Shown one piece after another: positions 8,869 through 17,348 of a DNA stretch of 64,000 bases. Position numbers and translations under genes: made by a program. The notes under the pieces are model-generated. The model did no database searches and was not told where the DNA came from. It saw only the letters and a list, made by a program, of their open reading frames with translations. The DNA is from Sphingomonas sp. Ag1. GTDB taxonomy: Bacteria; Pseudomonadota; Alphaproteobacteria; Sphingomonadales; Sphingomonadaceae. The stretch spans positions 124,001-188,000 of the forward strand of contig NZ_LAZX01000091.1 in the NCBI RefSeq assembly GCF_000980895.1, given 5' to 3'. Each line of letters begins with the position of its first letter. The stretch's first letter is position 1.

Positions 8869-9636
8869 TCAGGCGATCTGCTCGGCCGACGCTGCTTCAC
8901 CTTCATCCTCCATCAGCGCCCAGCCGCGCGGGCCCAGCGCCTCGAGCGGCTGGTAGCGCGTCTTGTACGCCATCCGCTCCGCGCCCTTCACCCAATAGCC
9001 AAGATACACATAGGGCAGCCCCGCACGCGCCGCGCGCAGGATGTGGTCGAGGATGATGAGATTGCCGAGCCCCGGACGTGTCGGCAGGTCGGGGTCGAAG
9101 AAGCTGTAGATCATCGACAGCCCATCGGCCTGCTGGTCGGTCAGGCACGCGCCGATCAGCCGCCCCGGCCGCCCGTCGCGCGCCGGCTCGCGATATTCGA
9201 CGATGACGGTGTTGACCGGCGAATGCTCGACCATGTCGGCATAATCCTGCTCGTCCATCCCGGCCATGCCGCCCGTCGGATGGCGATGCGTCAGGTAGCG
9301 CGACAGCAACTGGAACTGCTCGTCCGTCGCCCATGGCTTGCACGCCGCCACGTCAAGGTCGGCGCTGCGGCGGATCAGCTTGCGCTGGCTGGCATTGGCG
9401 ACGAACTCGGTCGTGCGCACCCGTACCGACACGCAGGCGCTGCACCCGGCGCAGGAGGGGCGATAGGCGACCGACTGACTGCGACGAAACCCGATCCGCC
9501 CCAGCGCATCGTTCAGCTCCGCCGCGTTCGGCCCCGACAATTCGGTGAACACCTTCCGCTCCTCGCGCCCGGGCAGATACGGGCACGGCGCAGGGCTGGT
9601 GACGAAGAAACGCGGAAAACGGAAAGAGGCGGTCAC
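8869..9636 (-). CDS. bpt: Aspartate/glutamate leucyltransferase (arginyltransferase-like)
   Basis: A 255-residue cytoplasmic enzyme that transfers leucine from Leu-tRNA to N-terminal Asp or Glu of proteins, marking them for ClpS/ClpAP degradation by the N-end rule. Family landmarks are [16 protein letters not shown] near the N-terminus, the cysteine cluster [29 protein letters not shown], and the C-terminal block [20 protein letters not shown] that binds the acceptor. The GTG at 9636 was chosen because it gives the family length and an N-terminus ending shortly before CPYL, and because GGAG lies 11 bases upstream. In-frame codons further upstream (to 9753) would add 39 Arg/Ser-rich residues. 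It is convergent with the ATP-grasp cassette, with a gap of 13 bases. Confidence 0.9.
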   Translation of the reverse strand: MTASFRFPRFFVTSPAPCPYLPGREERKVFTELSGPNAAELNDALGRIGFRRSQSVAYRPSCAGCSACVSVRVRTTEFVANASQRKLIRRSADLDVAACKPWATDEQFQLLSRYLTHRHPTGGMAGMDEQDYADMVEHSPVNTVIVEYREPARDGRPGRLIGACLTDQQADGLSMIYSFFDPDLPTRPGLGNLIILDHILRAARAGLPYVYLGYWVKGAERMAYKTRYQPLEALGPRGWALMEDEGEAASAEQIA

Positions 9637-9773
9637 CGCTGACGGAACTCCAGTCGAACGCGGCCCTCGCGCGCGTGCCGTGATCGATATGAAGAGACGC
9701 CGCCCCCGTGAGAAGCCGGCGCGCCGCCGTTTTGCCGCGGATGGGTGAAGCAATTGCTACCGGCGCGGCGAAA

Positions 9774-9790
9774 TGCCCCAATGTGGGGCA
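9774..9790 (-). terminator. Probable terminator hairpin after ilvA
   Basis: A perfect 7-bp stem (TGCCCCA/TGGGGCA) with a 3-base loop lies 28 bases beyond the threonine dehydratase stop; read on the minus strand it is followed by TTT. The T tract is short. Confidence 0.45.
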
Positions 9791-9817
9791 GAATATCGCG
9801 CGCCGTCGGTGGTTTGC

Positions 9818-11062
9818 TCAGGCAAGCTCGATCAGGCTGACCTGATATTTCGCCACGTCCAGCGCGGCGAGCAGCCGGTCGAGATGCGCGCGGTCGCGCG
9901 TCTCGCATTCCACGTCGAGGCTCAGGCCCTTCGCCGGCAGGTTGGTGAAGATGCGCTGGTGCGACAGCTCCAGGATGTTGACCCGCTCCTGGTCGAAGAT
10001 GCGGGCGACATTGTAGAGCGCGCCCGGCTGGTCCTGCAGCCGGATGCGCAGCCGCGCCAGCCGGCCGGAGCGGGCGAGGTCGCGCAGCAGGACGTTGGCC
10101 AGCAGCCGGGTGTCGATATTGCCGCCGCACAGCACGATGCCGACCGACTTGCCGGCAAAGCGATCCTTGTTCGCCAGCACCGCGGCTAGGCCCGCCGCCC
10201 CGGCGCCCTCGACCACCGTCTTTTCGATCTGCAGCAGCAGGCTGACCGATTCCTCCAGGCTGCGTTCGGACACCAGCAGGATGTCGTCGACCAGCGCCTC
10301 GACCATCTTCGCCGTGACGCCGCCAGGCTGCTTCACCGCAATGCCCTCGGCCAGCGTGTCGCCGGCGCAGGGCAGGTCGGTGTGGCGCAGCTTGTTGTAC
10401 ATCGACGGGAACAGCTCGGCCTGCACGCCGATCACCTCGATCGGATGGTCAGCCGCGCGCGCCACCGTTGCCATGCCGGAAATCAGCCCGCCGCCGCCGA
10501 TCGGCACTACCAAAGTGTCGAGCGTCGGGATCTCCTCCAGCATCTCGATCGCCACCGTGCCCTGGCCGGCGATGACTCGCGCATCGTCGAACGGATGGAC
10601 GAAAGTATAGCCGCGCTCCGCCTCCAGCACGCGGGCATGGGCATAGGCCTCGTCAAAGGTCACGCCGTGCAGCACCACCGTCGCGCCATGACCTTCGGTC
10701 TGGACGATCTTCACGATCGGCGTGGTCGTCGGCATGACGATCGTCGCGGGCACGCCCAGCCGGTTGGCGTGATAGGCCAGCCCCTGCGCATGGTTGCCGG
10801 CCGATGCGGCGATGACGCCGCGCGCCTTGGCATCGTCGTCCAGCAGCAGCAGCGTGTTTAGCGCGCCGCGCTCCTTGTACGCCGCGGTGAACTGCAAATT
10901 CTCGAACTTCAAGTAGATCGTCGCGCCGGCCAGCGCCGACAGCGTCTTGCTGATCAGCGTCGGCGTTCGAACGATGGAATCGCGAATTCGGCTATGGGCG
11001 GCGCGCACGTCCGCCATGCTGACGGGAAGGGTTTCGGTCGTCGGGTGCACCGCAGTCGCCAT
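9818..11062 (-). CDS. ilvA: Threonine ammonia-lyase with C-terminal ACT domain
   Basis: A 414-residue PLP enzyme that converts threonine to 2-oxobutyrate and ammonia. The PLP Lys is in TAAYKERGA (K63), the substrate loop is SAGNHAQG, and the phosphate-binding glycine loop is PIGGGGLISG. Residues from about 330 to the end form an ACT regulatory domain (LRIRLQDQPGALYNVARIF). Length and the single ACT domain fit the shorter TdcB/IlvA-type enzyme seen in many Alphaproteobacteria. The ATG at 11062 was preferred because AGGA lies 9 bases upstream; the ATG at 11068 is two codons earlier. A longer reading frame continues upstream through a palindromic repeat and the start of the opposite gene and is not credible coding sequence. 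Confidence 0.9.
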   Translation of the reverse strand: MATAVHPTTETLPVSMADVRAAHSRIRDSIVRTPTLISKTLSALAGATIYLKFENLQFTAAYKERGALNTLLLLDDDAKARGVIAASAGNHAQGLAYHANRLGVPATIVMPTTTPIVKIVQTEGHGATVVLHGVTFDEAYAHARVLEAERGYTFVHPFDDARVIAGQGTVAIEMLEEIPTLDTLVVPIGGGGLISGMATVARAADHPIEVIGVQAELFPSMYNKLRHTDLPCAGDTLAEGIAVKQPGGVTAKMVEALVDDILLVSERSLEESVSLLLQIEKTVVEGAGAAGLAAVLANKDRFAGKSVGIVLCGGNIDTRLLANVLLRDLARSGRLARLRIRLQDQPGALYNVARIFDQERVNILELSHQRIFTNLPAKGLSLDVECETRDRAHLDRLLAALDVAKYQVSLIELA

Positions 11063-11080
11063 ACGCATAGGTCCTACCAG

Positions 11081-11161
11081 CCGTTCGCCCCGGCATGTCG
11101 AAAAAGCTGTCGTTTCTTCGGAGAAGAAGGGCAGGGGCTTCGACATGCTCGGCCCGAACGG
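11081..11161. repeat. Imperfect 81-bp palindromic (REP-like) element
   Basis: The arms 11081-11102 and 11139-11161 are near-perfect reverse complements, with an inner perfect 10-bp match (GCATGTCGAA / TTCGACATGC) and outer CCGTTCG / CGAACGG. A smaller inner stem (TTTCTTC GGAG AAGAAGG) sits in the loop. It lies in the divergent region between ilvA and the dehydrogenase gene and resembles the dispersed TTCGACAAGCTC-type palindromes I know from sphingomonad intergenic regions. Confidence 0.65.
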
Positions 11162-11239
11162 GATCATCGATCCTGGTTCGCAAAGGTCGCCAGTAGGAGC
11201 ATCTGGCGCGCGGTGCAAACAGGCCCTATCCCGCCGGGC

Positions 11240-12079
11240 ATGAGGATCGCTTTCATCGGCACCGGCGTCATGGGTGCACCCATGGCCGGGCATCTGGCGC
11301 GCGCCGGCCATCAGGTCACCGTCTATAACAGGACACGGGCAAAGGCGGAGGCGACCGGACTTACCGTCGCCGATACGCCCGCGGCTGCGGCGGCAGGCGC
11401 CGAGGCGGTGATCACCTGCGTCGGCAACGACGATGATCTCGCCGCCGTCACTTTGGGCACCGATGGCGCGTTCGGTGCGATGGCCGACGATGCGCTGTTC
11501 ATCGACCATACCACCGTCTCGGCGGACATCGCGCGGCGGCTCGCAGCGGCGCGGCCGCTTAGCGTCGATGCGCCGGTATCGGGCGGCCAGGCAGGCGCAG
11601 AAAAGGGCCAATTGTCGATCATGTGCGGCGCCAGCGAGGCCGCCTTTCTCCGCGCCCGCCCCGTGATGGAGGCCTATGCGGCCCGGATCGTCCATGTCGG
11701 CGCGCCGGGTGCCGGCCAGCAGACGAAGATGGTCAACCAGATCTGCATCGCCGGCGTCGTTCAGGGCCTGTCTGAGGCGCTTCGCTTCGCTCAGGCCAGC
11801 GACCTCGATCTAGACAAGGTGTTCGAGGCGATCTCCGGCGGCGCGGCGCAAAGCTGGCAGATGGTGAACCGCTGGCCGACCATGGCTCGCGACGAATTCG
11901 ACTTTGGTTTCGCGGTCGACTGGATGCGCAAGGATCTTGGCCTTGCGCTGGATGAGGCGAAGCGGAACGGGGCGGTGCTGCCGGTGGCGGCGCTCGTGGA
12001 TCAATTCTACGCCGAGGTACAGAAAATGGGTGGTGGCAGGCAGGATACGAGTGCGCTGGTGCGGAGGTTGCCGCGATGA
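11240..12079 (+). CDS. NAD(P)-dependent beta-hydroxyacid dehydrogenase
   Basis: A 279-residue cytoplasmic dehydrogenase of the 3-hydroxyisobutyrate / 6-phosphogluconate dehydrogenase-like family. The Rossmann motif is MRIAFIGTGVMGAPMAGHL, followed by the NRT that favours NADP over NAD, the substrate motif DAPVSGGQAGA (110-120), and the catalytic Lys in GAGQQTKMVNQ (K163). The C-terminal helical domain ends KMGGGRQDTSALVRRL, typical of the family. Substrates in the family include 3-hydroxyisobutyrate, tartronate semialdehyde and succinic semialdehyde, and the sequence alone does not choose between them. The start at 11240 begins exactly at the Rossmann strand. The stop overlaps the start of the amidohydrolase gene (ATGA), so both are cotranslated. 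Confidence 0.87.
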   Translation: MRIAFIGTGVMGAPMAGHLARAGHQVTVYNRTRAKAEATGLTVADTPAAAAAGAEAVITCVGNDDDLAAVTLGTDGAFGAMADDALFIDHTTVSADIARRLAAARPLSVDAPVSGGQAGAEKGQLSIMCGASEAAFLRARPVMEAYAARIVHVGAPGAGQQTKMVNQICIAGVVQGLSEALRFAQASDLDLDKVFEAISGGAAQSWQMVNRWPTMARDEFDFGFAVDWMRKDLGLALDEAKRNGAVLPVAALVDQFYAEVQKMGGGRQDTSALVRRLPR

Positions 12080-13782
12080 AGCGCGCTCTTCTCCTGCTCG
12101 CAACGGCCGTGATGGCGGTCCCGGCGAGCGCCGATGGCATCGTCGACAACGTCAACGGAATCGCGCCCACCGCCGACGGCAAGGTCGTCCGCTTCAAGGC
12201 GCTGCTGATCGACCAGCAGGGCCGTGTCACCCGCTTGGTCCCGCCGGGCGAGCAGCCGCCCAAGCTCAGCCGTCGCGAGCTGAAGAAGAACGCCGGCAAG
12301 CCGCTCTACGACTGGCGCATCGACATGGGCGGCAAGACGGTGCTGCCCGGCTTCATCGACGCGCACGGCCACGTCATGGGGCTCGGCTTCGGCGCGCTCT
12401 CGCTCGACCTGTCGGGCGCGCGTTCGCTGGATGAGGCGAAGGCGATGGTCGCCGCTTATGCGCGCGCCAACCCCAATCGCAAGTGGATCACCGGTCGCGG
12501 CTGGAACCAGGAAGCATGGGGCCTCGGCCGCTTCCCGACCGCCGCTGATCTCGATTCGGTGGTCGGCGACCGCGCCGTCTGGCTGGAGCGCGCCGACGGC
12601 CACGCCGGCTGGGCCAACACTGCGGCGATGCGGGAGGCAAATGTCACCGCGGCGACGGCGTCTCCTGCCGGCGGCCGCATCGAGAAGAGCGGCAATGCGC
12701 CGTCCGGCGTCTTCGTCGACGCGGCGATGCAGCTGATCGAGCGCGCGGTGCCCAAGCCTCTGCCCAAGGAGCGCGACGCCGCCTTCCTCGAGGCGCAGCA
12801 GGCGCTTCTCGCCAATGGCATCACCGCCGTCGCCGACATGGGCACAACGGTCGATGACTGGCTCAGCTATCGCCGCATGGCTGATATCGGCGCGATGCGC
12901 GTGCGCGTCATGAGCTATGCCGCCGGTGTCGATACCGCGAGCCAGATTGGCGGCAAGGGGCCGACGCCGTGGCTGTACGACGATCGCCTGCGCCTTGGCG
13001 GGGTGAAGATCTACCTCGACGGCGCGCTCGGGTCGCGCGGCGCGGCGCTGAAGGCGCCTTATGCCGATGCGGCGGGAGAGAAGGGGCTGAGCTTCCTGTC
13101 CGACACGCAGCTGCAGAACCAGATGAGCCGCGCCGCGATGGATAATTTCCAGCTCGCGGTGCACGCGATCGGCGACAAGGCCAATTCGCAGGTGCTCGAC
13201 GCCATCCAGGTGCTGAACGCCACCTATGGCGGCGATCGTCGCTGGCGGATCGAACATGCCCAGATCGTCGATCCCAACGATCTCAAGAGCTTTGGCAAAT
13301 ATGGCACGATCGCCTCGATGCAGCCGACTCACCAGACCGGCGACCGCACCATGGCGGAGGCGCGGCTCGGCCCCAACCGGCTGAACGGCGCCTATGCCTG
13401 GAAATCGGTGCTCGACAATGGCGGCAAGCTGGCGTTCGGCTCCGACTTCCCGGTCGAGAAGCCCGATCCCTGGGCCGGCTGGGCCGCCGCCTTCACGCGG
13501 CAGGACGCCAATGGCCAGCCGCCCGGCGGCTGGCACCCGGAGGAAGCGGTCACGCGCGAACAGGCGTGGTGGGCGTTCACCGGCGGCGCGGCCTATGCCG
13601 GCTTCGCGGAAAAGAACTTCGGCAACCTCGCCCCCGGCCAGAAGGCCGACTTCATCGTCGTGGACCGCGATCCGCTGTCGGTCGACGCCATGGGCCTGCG
13701 CAACATCAAGGTCGAACAGACCTGGGTCGGCGGGGAGAAGGTGTTTGATCGCGCCAAGGGCGTGAAGGCACCTGCCCAGTAA
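12076..13782 (+). CDS. Exported amidohydrolase (YtcJ-like)
   Basis: A 568-residue metal-dependent hydrolase with signal peptide MKRALLLLATAVMAVPASA. The first metal-binding pair is in LPGFIDAHGHVMG (HxH). Later landmarks are KIYLDGALGSRGAAL (metal-bridging and substrate loop), QLAVHAIGDKANSQ (metal His), WRIEHAQIVDP (His) and FGSDFPVE (catalytic Asp). This order is that of the YtcJ-like amidohydrolase 3 family, whose members act on N-acyl or formamide-type substrates; the actual substrate cannot be told. It starts inside the preceding stop codon (ATGA overlap). A 32-bp perfect palindrome follows the stop. Confidence 0.85.
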   Translation: MKRALLLLATAVMAVPASADGIVDNVNGIAPTADGKVVRFKALLIDQQGRVTRLVPPGEQPPKLSRRELKKNAGKPLYDWRIDMGGKTVLPGFIDAHGHVMGLGFGALSLDLSGARSLDEAKAMVAAYARANPNRKWITGRGWNQEAWGLGRFPTAADLDSVVGDRAVWLERADGHAGWANTAAMREANVTAATASPAGGRIEKSGNAPSGVFVDAAMQLIERAVPKPLPKERDAAFLEAQQALLANGITAVADMGTTVDDWLSYRRMADIGAMRVRVMSYAAGVDTASQIGGKGPTPWLYDDRLRLGGVKIYLDGALGSRGAALKAPYADAAGEKGLSFLSDTQLQNQMSRAAMDNFQLAVHAIGDKANSQVLDAIQVLNATYGGDRRWRIEHAQIVDPNDLKSFGKYGTIASMQPTHQTGDRTMAEARLGPNRLNGAYAWKSVLDNGGKLAFGSDFPVEKPDPWAGWAAAFTRQDANGQPPGGWHPEEAVTREQAWWAFTGGAAYAGFAEKNFGNLAPGQKADFIVVDRDPLSVDAMGLRNIKVEQTWVGGEKVFDRAKGVKAPAQ

Positions 13783-13798
13783 GGGCCTGCTGAAACCG

Positions 13799-13830
13799 GG
13801 CCGATGACGCTGCCGGCAGCGTCATCGGCC
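13799..13830. terminator. Perfect 32-bp palindrome between convergent genes
   Basis: The arms GGCCGATGACGCTGCC and GGCAGCGTCATCGGCC are exact reverse complements with no spacer. It lies between the convergent amidohydrolase and hypothetical genes, so a bidirectional terminator is likely although no T run follows. Confidence 0.5.
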
Positions 13831-13843
13831 TGTTCGGCCAGCG

Positions 13844-14182
13844 TTACGATTCGCTGCGCACGTCGCCGCGATTGGCGGCAAAGCCGGGCGCGGGGCCGGT
13901 AGCCGGGCGCAGCGCTTCACGCTCCGATGCCGGCACCGGCGCCGTCGGGTCAGGGCGGAAATGGTCCGGCGCGCGCTCGTTCGGGCCCGGATGATGGTCC
14001 CCCTCCAGGTCCGGCGCACGATGTCCGTCCTTTGGCGCGAAGAAGCGGTCGAACAGGCCGAAATGGATCGCGCTGGCGAGCCCCGTGGCGATCGCGCCGA
14101 TCGCGGTGGCGGCGCCGATCGCGACGTTGCGCTGATGATGATCGGCCTTGAAGCGGCCGTTGCTCTCGCGTTTCTGGGTCAT
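13844..14182 (-). CDS. Hypothetical protein with one membrane segment
   Basis: A 112-residue protein I do not recognise. The first 20 residues are polar and basic (MTQKRESNGRFKADHHQRN), then one Ala/Gly-rich hydrophobic helix (about 21-44, VAIGAATAIGAIATGLASAI) is followed by FGLFDRFFAPKDGHRAPD and a proline-rich, acidic and probably disordered tail rich in P, D, E and H. This suggests a small inner-membrane protein with a disordered C-terminus. It is divergent from uvrC and convergent with the amidohydrolase gene. The frame could be spurious in such GC-rich DNA, but the sensible domain layout argues for a real gene. Confidence 0.55.
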   Translation of the reverse strand: MTQKRESNGRFKADHHQRNVAIGAATAIGAIATGLASAIHFGLFDRFFAPKDGHRAPDLEGDHHPGPNERAPDHFRPDPTAPVPASEREALRPATGPAPGFAANRGDVRSES

Positions 14183-14227
14183 GCGCGCTCAACACCTGTG
14201 CCAAGCCGCGCGTTCCCCGCCTCGCGG

Positions 14228-14257
14228 CGCACCCAGCCGCTTCGCACCCAGCCGCTT
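14228..14257. repeat. 15-bp tandem duplication
   Basis: The unit CGCACCCAGCCGCTT occurs twice head to tail in the spacer between the hypothetical gene and uvrC. It looks like a simple replication-slippage duplication. Confidence 0.6.
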
Positions 14258-14308
14258 CGTCGCTTCATGGTTCAAAAACCGGCCGCTCGGCCCTAGATCG
14301 CGAGAACG

Positions 14309-16228
14309 ATGCAAGGTTCCTACGGCCCGCCTGACCGGTTCAACGAAGAGAAAGCGACATTCGCGATCCGCGGCAGCGACCAGCCCGATCTGGAGGCTGG
14401 CGTGGCGGCGATCCGCAATGTCGTTCAGACGCTGCCGTTGCGGCCCGGTGTGTACCGGATGCAGGATGCGCGCGGCGACGTGCTGTACGTCGGCAAGGCG
14501 CGCGCGCTGAAGAACCGCGTCAGCAACTATACGCAGATCAACAACCTGTCGAAGCGGCTCCAGCGAATGGTGTCGCAGACCCGGTCGATGACGATCGTCA
14601 CGACCAACAACGAGGCAGAGGCGCTGCTGCTCGAGGCGCAGCTGATCAAGCGGTATCGCCCGCCGTACAACGTGCTGCTGCGCGACGATAAGAGCTTTCC
14701 GTTCATCCTGCTGCGCGCCGATCATGAATTTCCGCGCATTCAGAAACATCGTGGCGCCCGCCGCGCGAAGGGCGATTATTACGGTCCTTTCGCCAGCGCC
14801 GGCAGCGTCAACAACACGCTGAACGCGTTGCAGAAACTGTTCCTGCTCAGAAGCTGCACCGACGGCTTCTTCAAGACGCGCGACCGGCCCTGCCTGCTGT
14901 ACCAGATCAAGCGCTGCTCGGCGCCGTGCGTCGGCCGGATCGACAAGGCCGGCTATGACGAGCTGGTCGCCGATTCGAAGAAATTCCTCGCCGGCAAGAC
15001 CACCGACGTCCAGGCGAAGCTTGGCGCGCAGATGGAAGCCGCCGCCGCGGCGATGGATTTCGAGCTCGCCGCAGTGCTCCGCGACCGGCTGCGCGCACTG
15101 ACCTTCATCCAGGGCTCGCAATTCATCAACGCCGAAGGGGTGGGCGACGCGGACATCTTCGCGCTCGCCAGCCATGAAGGCGTGATCGGCATCCAGGCCT
15201 TCTTCATCCGCGGCGGCCAGAATTGGGGCCACCGCAGCTTCTTCCCCGCGCACACCGCGGATGTGACCGAGGAAGAGGTGATGACCCTGTTCCTCATGCA
15301 ATTTTATGAGGAGGTGCCGCCGGCAAAGGCAGTGCTGGTCGATCGCGCGTTGCCGGAGGCGGAATTGCTGGCCGAGGCGCTGACGACGCAGGCCGGGCGC
15401 AAGGTGTCGATCGAGGTGCCGCAGCGGGGCACGCGCAAGCGGCTGATGGAACAGGCCTGCCGCAACGCCAAGGAAGCGCTGGAGCGCCGGCTGGCCGAAA
15501 GCACGACGCAGGCGAAGCTCAACCGTGAGGTCGCGGACCTGTTCGGCCTCGCCGAGCCGCCGCAGCGGATCGAGGTGTATGACAACAGCCACATTCAGGG
15601 CACCAATGCCGTCGGCGCGATGGTCGTCGCGGGGCCGGAGGGCTTCCGCAAGGGCCAGTATCGCAAGTTCAACATCAAGCAGGCGGCGACCGACGACGAT
15701 TTCGCGATGATGCGCGAAGTGCTGACCCGCCGCTTCGCCCGCGCGATCGAGGAGGATCCCGATCGGGACGGGGACAATTGGCCCGATCTGGTGCTGCTCG
15801 ACGGCGGCCGGGGACAGCTGAACGCGGCCAAGGCGGTGCTGGAGGATCTCGGCATCGAGGACGTGTGTCTCGTCGGCGTCGCCAAGGGCCCGCACCACGG
15901 CCGCGAGGGGCGCGAGGTGTTCCATCTGATGGACGGGCGCGAACTGACGCTGCCGGTCAATTCGCCGGTGCTGTTCTACCTTCAGCGGCTACGCGACGAG
16001 GTGCACCGCTTCGTCATCGGCGCGCATCGCGACAAACGCGCCAAGGCGATGGGGGCGAGCCCGCTGGACGAAGTCCCCGGCATCGGCCCGGCGCGCAAGA
16101 AGGCGCTGCTGATGCACTTCGGCACCGCGCGCGCGGTGCGCAATGCCAGCCTCGCCGATCTGCAGAAGGCGCCCGGTGTCAGCGCCGGCGTCGCGCAGCA
16201 GGTGTACGACTTCTACCACGCGAAGTGA
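14309..16228 (+). CDS. uvrC: Excinuclease ABC subunit C
   Basis: A 639-residue nucleotide excision repair nuclease that makes both incisions around a UvrB-bound lesion. The GIY-YIG 3'-incision domain is near residues 45-125 (LPLRPGVYRMQDARGDVLYVGKA, split: GVYRM and LYVGKA). A UVR motif for UvrB binding follows at about 235-265 (MDFELAAVLRDRL). The RNase H-like 5'-incision domain is at about 410-560 (IEVYDNSHIQGTNAVGAMVV; LVLLDGGRGQL). Two helix-hairpin-helix motifs end the protein (DEVPGIGPARKKALL; KAPGVSAGVAQQVYDFY). Length is normal for the family. The N-terminal 40 residues before the GIY-YIG domain are slightly long, and a start further in is possible. Confidence 0.95.
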   Translation: MQGSYGPPDRFNEEKATFAIRGSDQPDLEAGVAAIRNVVQTLPLRPGVYRMQDARGDVLYVGKARALKNRVSNYTQINNLSKRLQRMVSQTRSMTIVTTNNEAEALLLEAQLIKRYRPPYNVLLRDDKSFPFILLRADHEFPRIQKHRGARRAKGDYYGPFASAGSVNNTLNALQKLFLLRSCTDGFFKTRDRPCLLYQIKRCSAPCVGRIDKAGYDELVADSKKFLAGKTTDVQAKLGAQMEAAAAAMDFELAAVLRDRLRALTFIQGSQFINAEGVGDADIFALASHEGVIGIQAFFIRGGQNWGHRSFFPAHTADVTEEEVMTLFLMQFYEEVPPAKAVLVDRALPEAELLAEALTTQAGRKVSIEVPQRGTRKRLMEQACRNAKEALERRLAESTTQAKLNREVADLFGLAEPPQRIEVYDNSHIQGTNAVGAMVVAGPEGFRKGQYRKFNIKQAATDDDFAMMREVLTRRFARAIEEDPDRDGDNWPDLVLLDGGRGQLNAAKAVLEDLGIEDVCLVGVAKGPHHGREGREVFHLMDGRELTLPVNSPVLFYLQRLRDEVHRFVIGAHRDKRAKAMGASPLDEVPGIGPARKKALLMHFGTARAVRNASLADLQKAPGVSAGVAQQVYDFYHAK

Positions 16229-16282
16229 GCAAAGCGGAACGGCCACGCCTTCTTCGCCGTTGATGCGGCGAAGGAGACCCTC

Positions 16283-16474
16283 ATGTCCAATCCCCCGCTC
16301 AATCCCGCGCAGACCGATCCGCTGGCGCAAACCGACGCCGACGGCAATCCGCTCGACGAAGATGCGAAGCTCGACATTGCGCTGGAAGGGTCGATGATCA
16401 CCTCGGAGCCGCCGCAAATGTCCGAGCCGAAGACCGCGGCGGAGGAAAAGGCCGAAAAGAACGCCGGCCACTGA
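16283..16474 (+). CDS. Small acidic hypothetical protein
   Basis: A 63-residue, hydrophilic, acidic protein rich in Pro, Asp, Glu and Ala (MSNPPLNPAQTDPLAQTDAD at the start, AEEKAEKNAGH at the end). No hydrophobic segment is present and it is probably disordered. A strong ribosome binding site (AAGGAG, 7 bases before ATG) supports translation. It lies 55 bases after uvrC and is convergent with radC. I do not recognise a family or a function. Confidence 0.6.
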   Translation: MSNPPLNPAQTDPLAQTDADGNPLDEDAKLDIALEGSMITSEPPQMSEPKTAAEEKAEKNAGH

Positions 16475-16493
16475 TTGCCGTCTGCGCCGCCGG

Positions 16494-17186
16494 TTACATC
16501 AGTCCCTTGGCACGCAGGCTCACATGGCCGCTGGTGCCGATGATCAGGTGATCGTGAACCGCAATGCCCAGGCCCTTGCCGGCATCGATGATCGCGCGCG
16601 TGATCTCGATGTCGGCGCGGCTGGGGGAGGGGTCGCCCGACGGGTGGTTGTGCACCAGGATGATCGCCGCGGAGCCCAGGTCGATCGCACGGCGGATCAC
16701 TTCGCGGACATGGACCTGTGCCTGATCGATCGATCCCTCGTTCATCACCTCGTCGCGGATCAGCATGTTGCGGCTGTTGAGATGAAGCACGCGCACCCGC
16801 TCGATCACGTGATGCGCCATGTCGGCGTGGAGATAGTCGAGAAGCGCCTGCCAATTGCCCAGGATCGGCCGCGCCGCCGCGTCGGATTGAAGCAGGCGGA
16901 TCGCCGCGGCCTGGGCGATCTTGATCGCCGCGACGCTGGTCTCGCCCATTCCCTGCACACGCCGCAGCGCCTCGGCATCCGCCGTCAGCAGCCCGCCGAT
17001 CCCGCCGAATTCGCGCAGCAATGCCTTGGCGAGCGGCTTGGTGTCGCGGCGCGGGATCGCCAGCGCCAGGAGATATTCGATCAGCTCATGGTCCAGCAGC
17101 GCGTCGCCGCCGCCCGCCAGCAACCGCCCGCGCAAGCGCGCGCGATGGCCGTGATTGTCTGATGCGGCAGGTTCGTCGTCGGCCAT
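16494..17186 (-). CDS. radC: RadC family JAB/MPN-domain protein
   Basis: A 230-residue protein with an N-terminal helix-hairpin-helix region (HELIEYLLALAIPRRDTKPLA; FGGIGGLLTADAEALRRVQGMG, both shortened motifs) and a C-terminal JAB domain. The JAB metal-binding signature is complete: the Glu in the first strand region and HNHPSGDPSPSRAD. RadC was once linked to DNA repair, but in most bacteria its true role is unresolved. The start at 17186 (MADDEPAASDNHGHRARLR) was chosen because the longer frame to 17306 adds 40 residues without family character. Confidence 0.88.
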   Translation of the reverse strand: MADDEPAASDNHGHRARLRGRLLAGGGDALLDHELIEYLLALAIPRRDTKPLAKALLREFGGIGGLLTADAEALRRVQGMGETSVAAIKIAQAAAIRLLQSDAAARPILGNWQALLDYLHADMAHHVIERVRVLHLNSRNMLIRDEVMNEGSIDQAQVHVREVIRRAIDLGSAAIILVHNHPSGDPSPSRADIEITRAIIDAGKGLGIAVHDHLIIGTSGHVSLRAKGLM

Positions 17187-17348
17187 TGCGGGTGAGGCTA
17201 GGGCGCGCGACCCCCGCGCGCAATCGCGCGGCGGCGCGGCTGATCCCGATGGTGGACGGCACTGCCGCATGTCCGCCACCGTGCTTCTTCCAAGTGCCAT
17301 GATCACCCCCTAGAGGTGCGCTTTGTTCTGGGATCGAGAAGGGGCATT

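Noticed and set aside
11063..11695. N-terminal extension of threonine dehydratase up to 11695
   Set aside because: The extra codons run through the palindromic element and the dehydrogenase gene, and lack any domain; the normal family start is at 11062.
14228..14257. CRISPR-like repeat
   Set aside because: Only two adjacent 15-bp units without spacers, so it is a simple tandem duplication.
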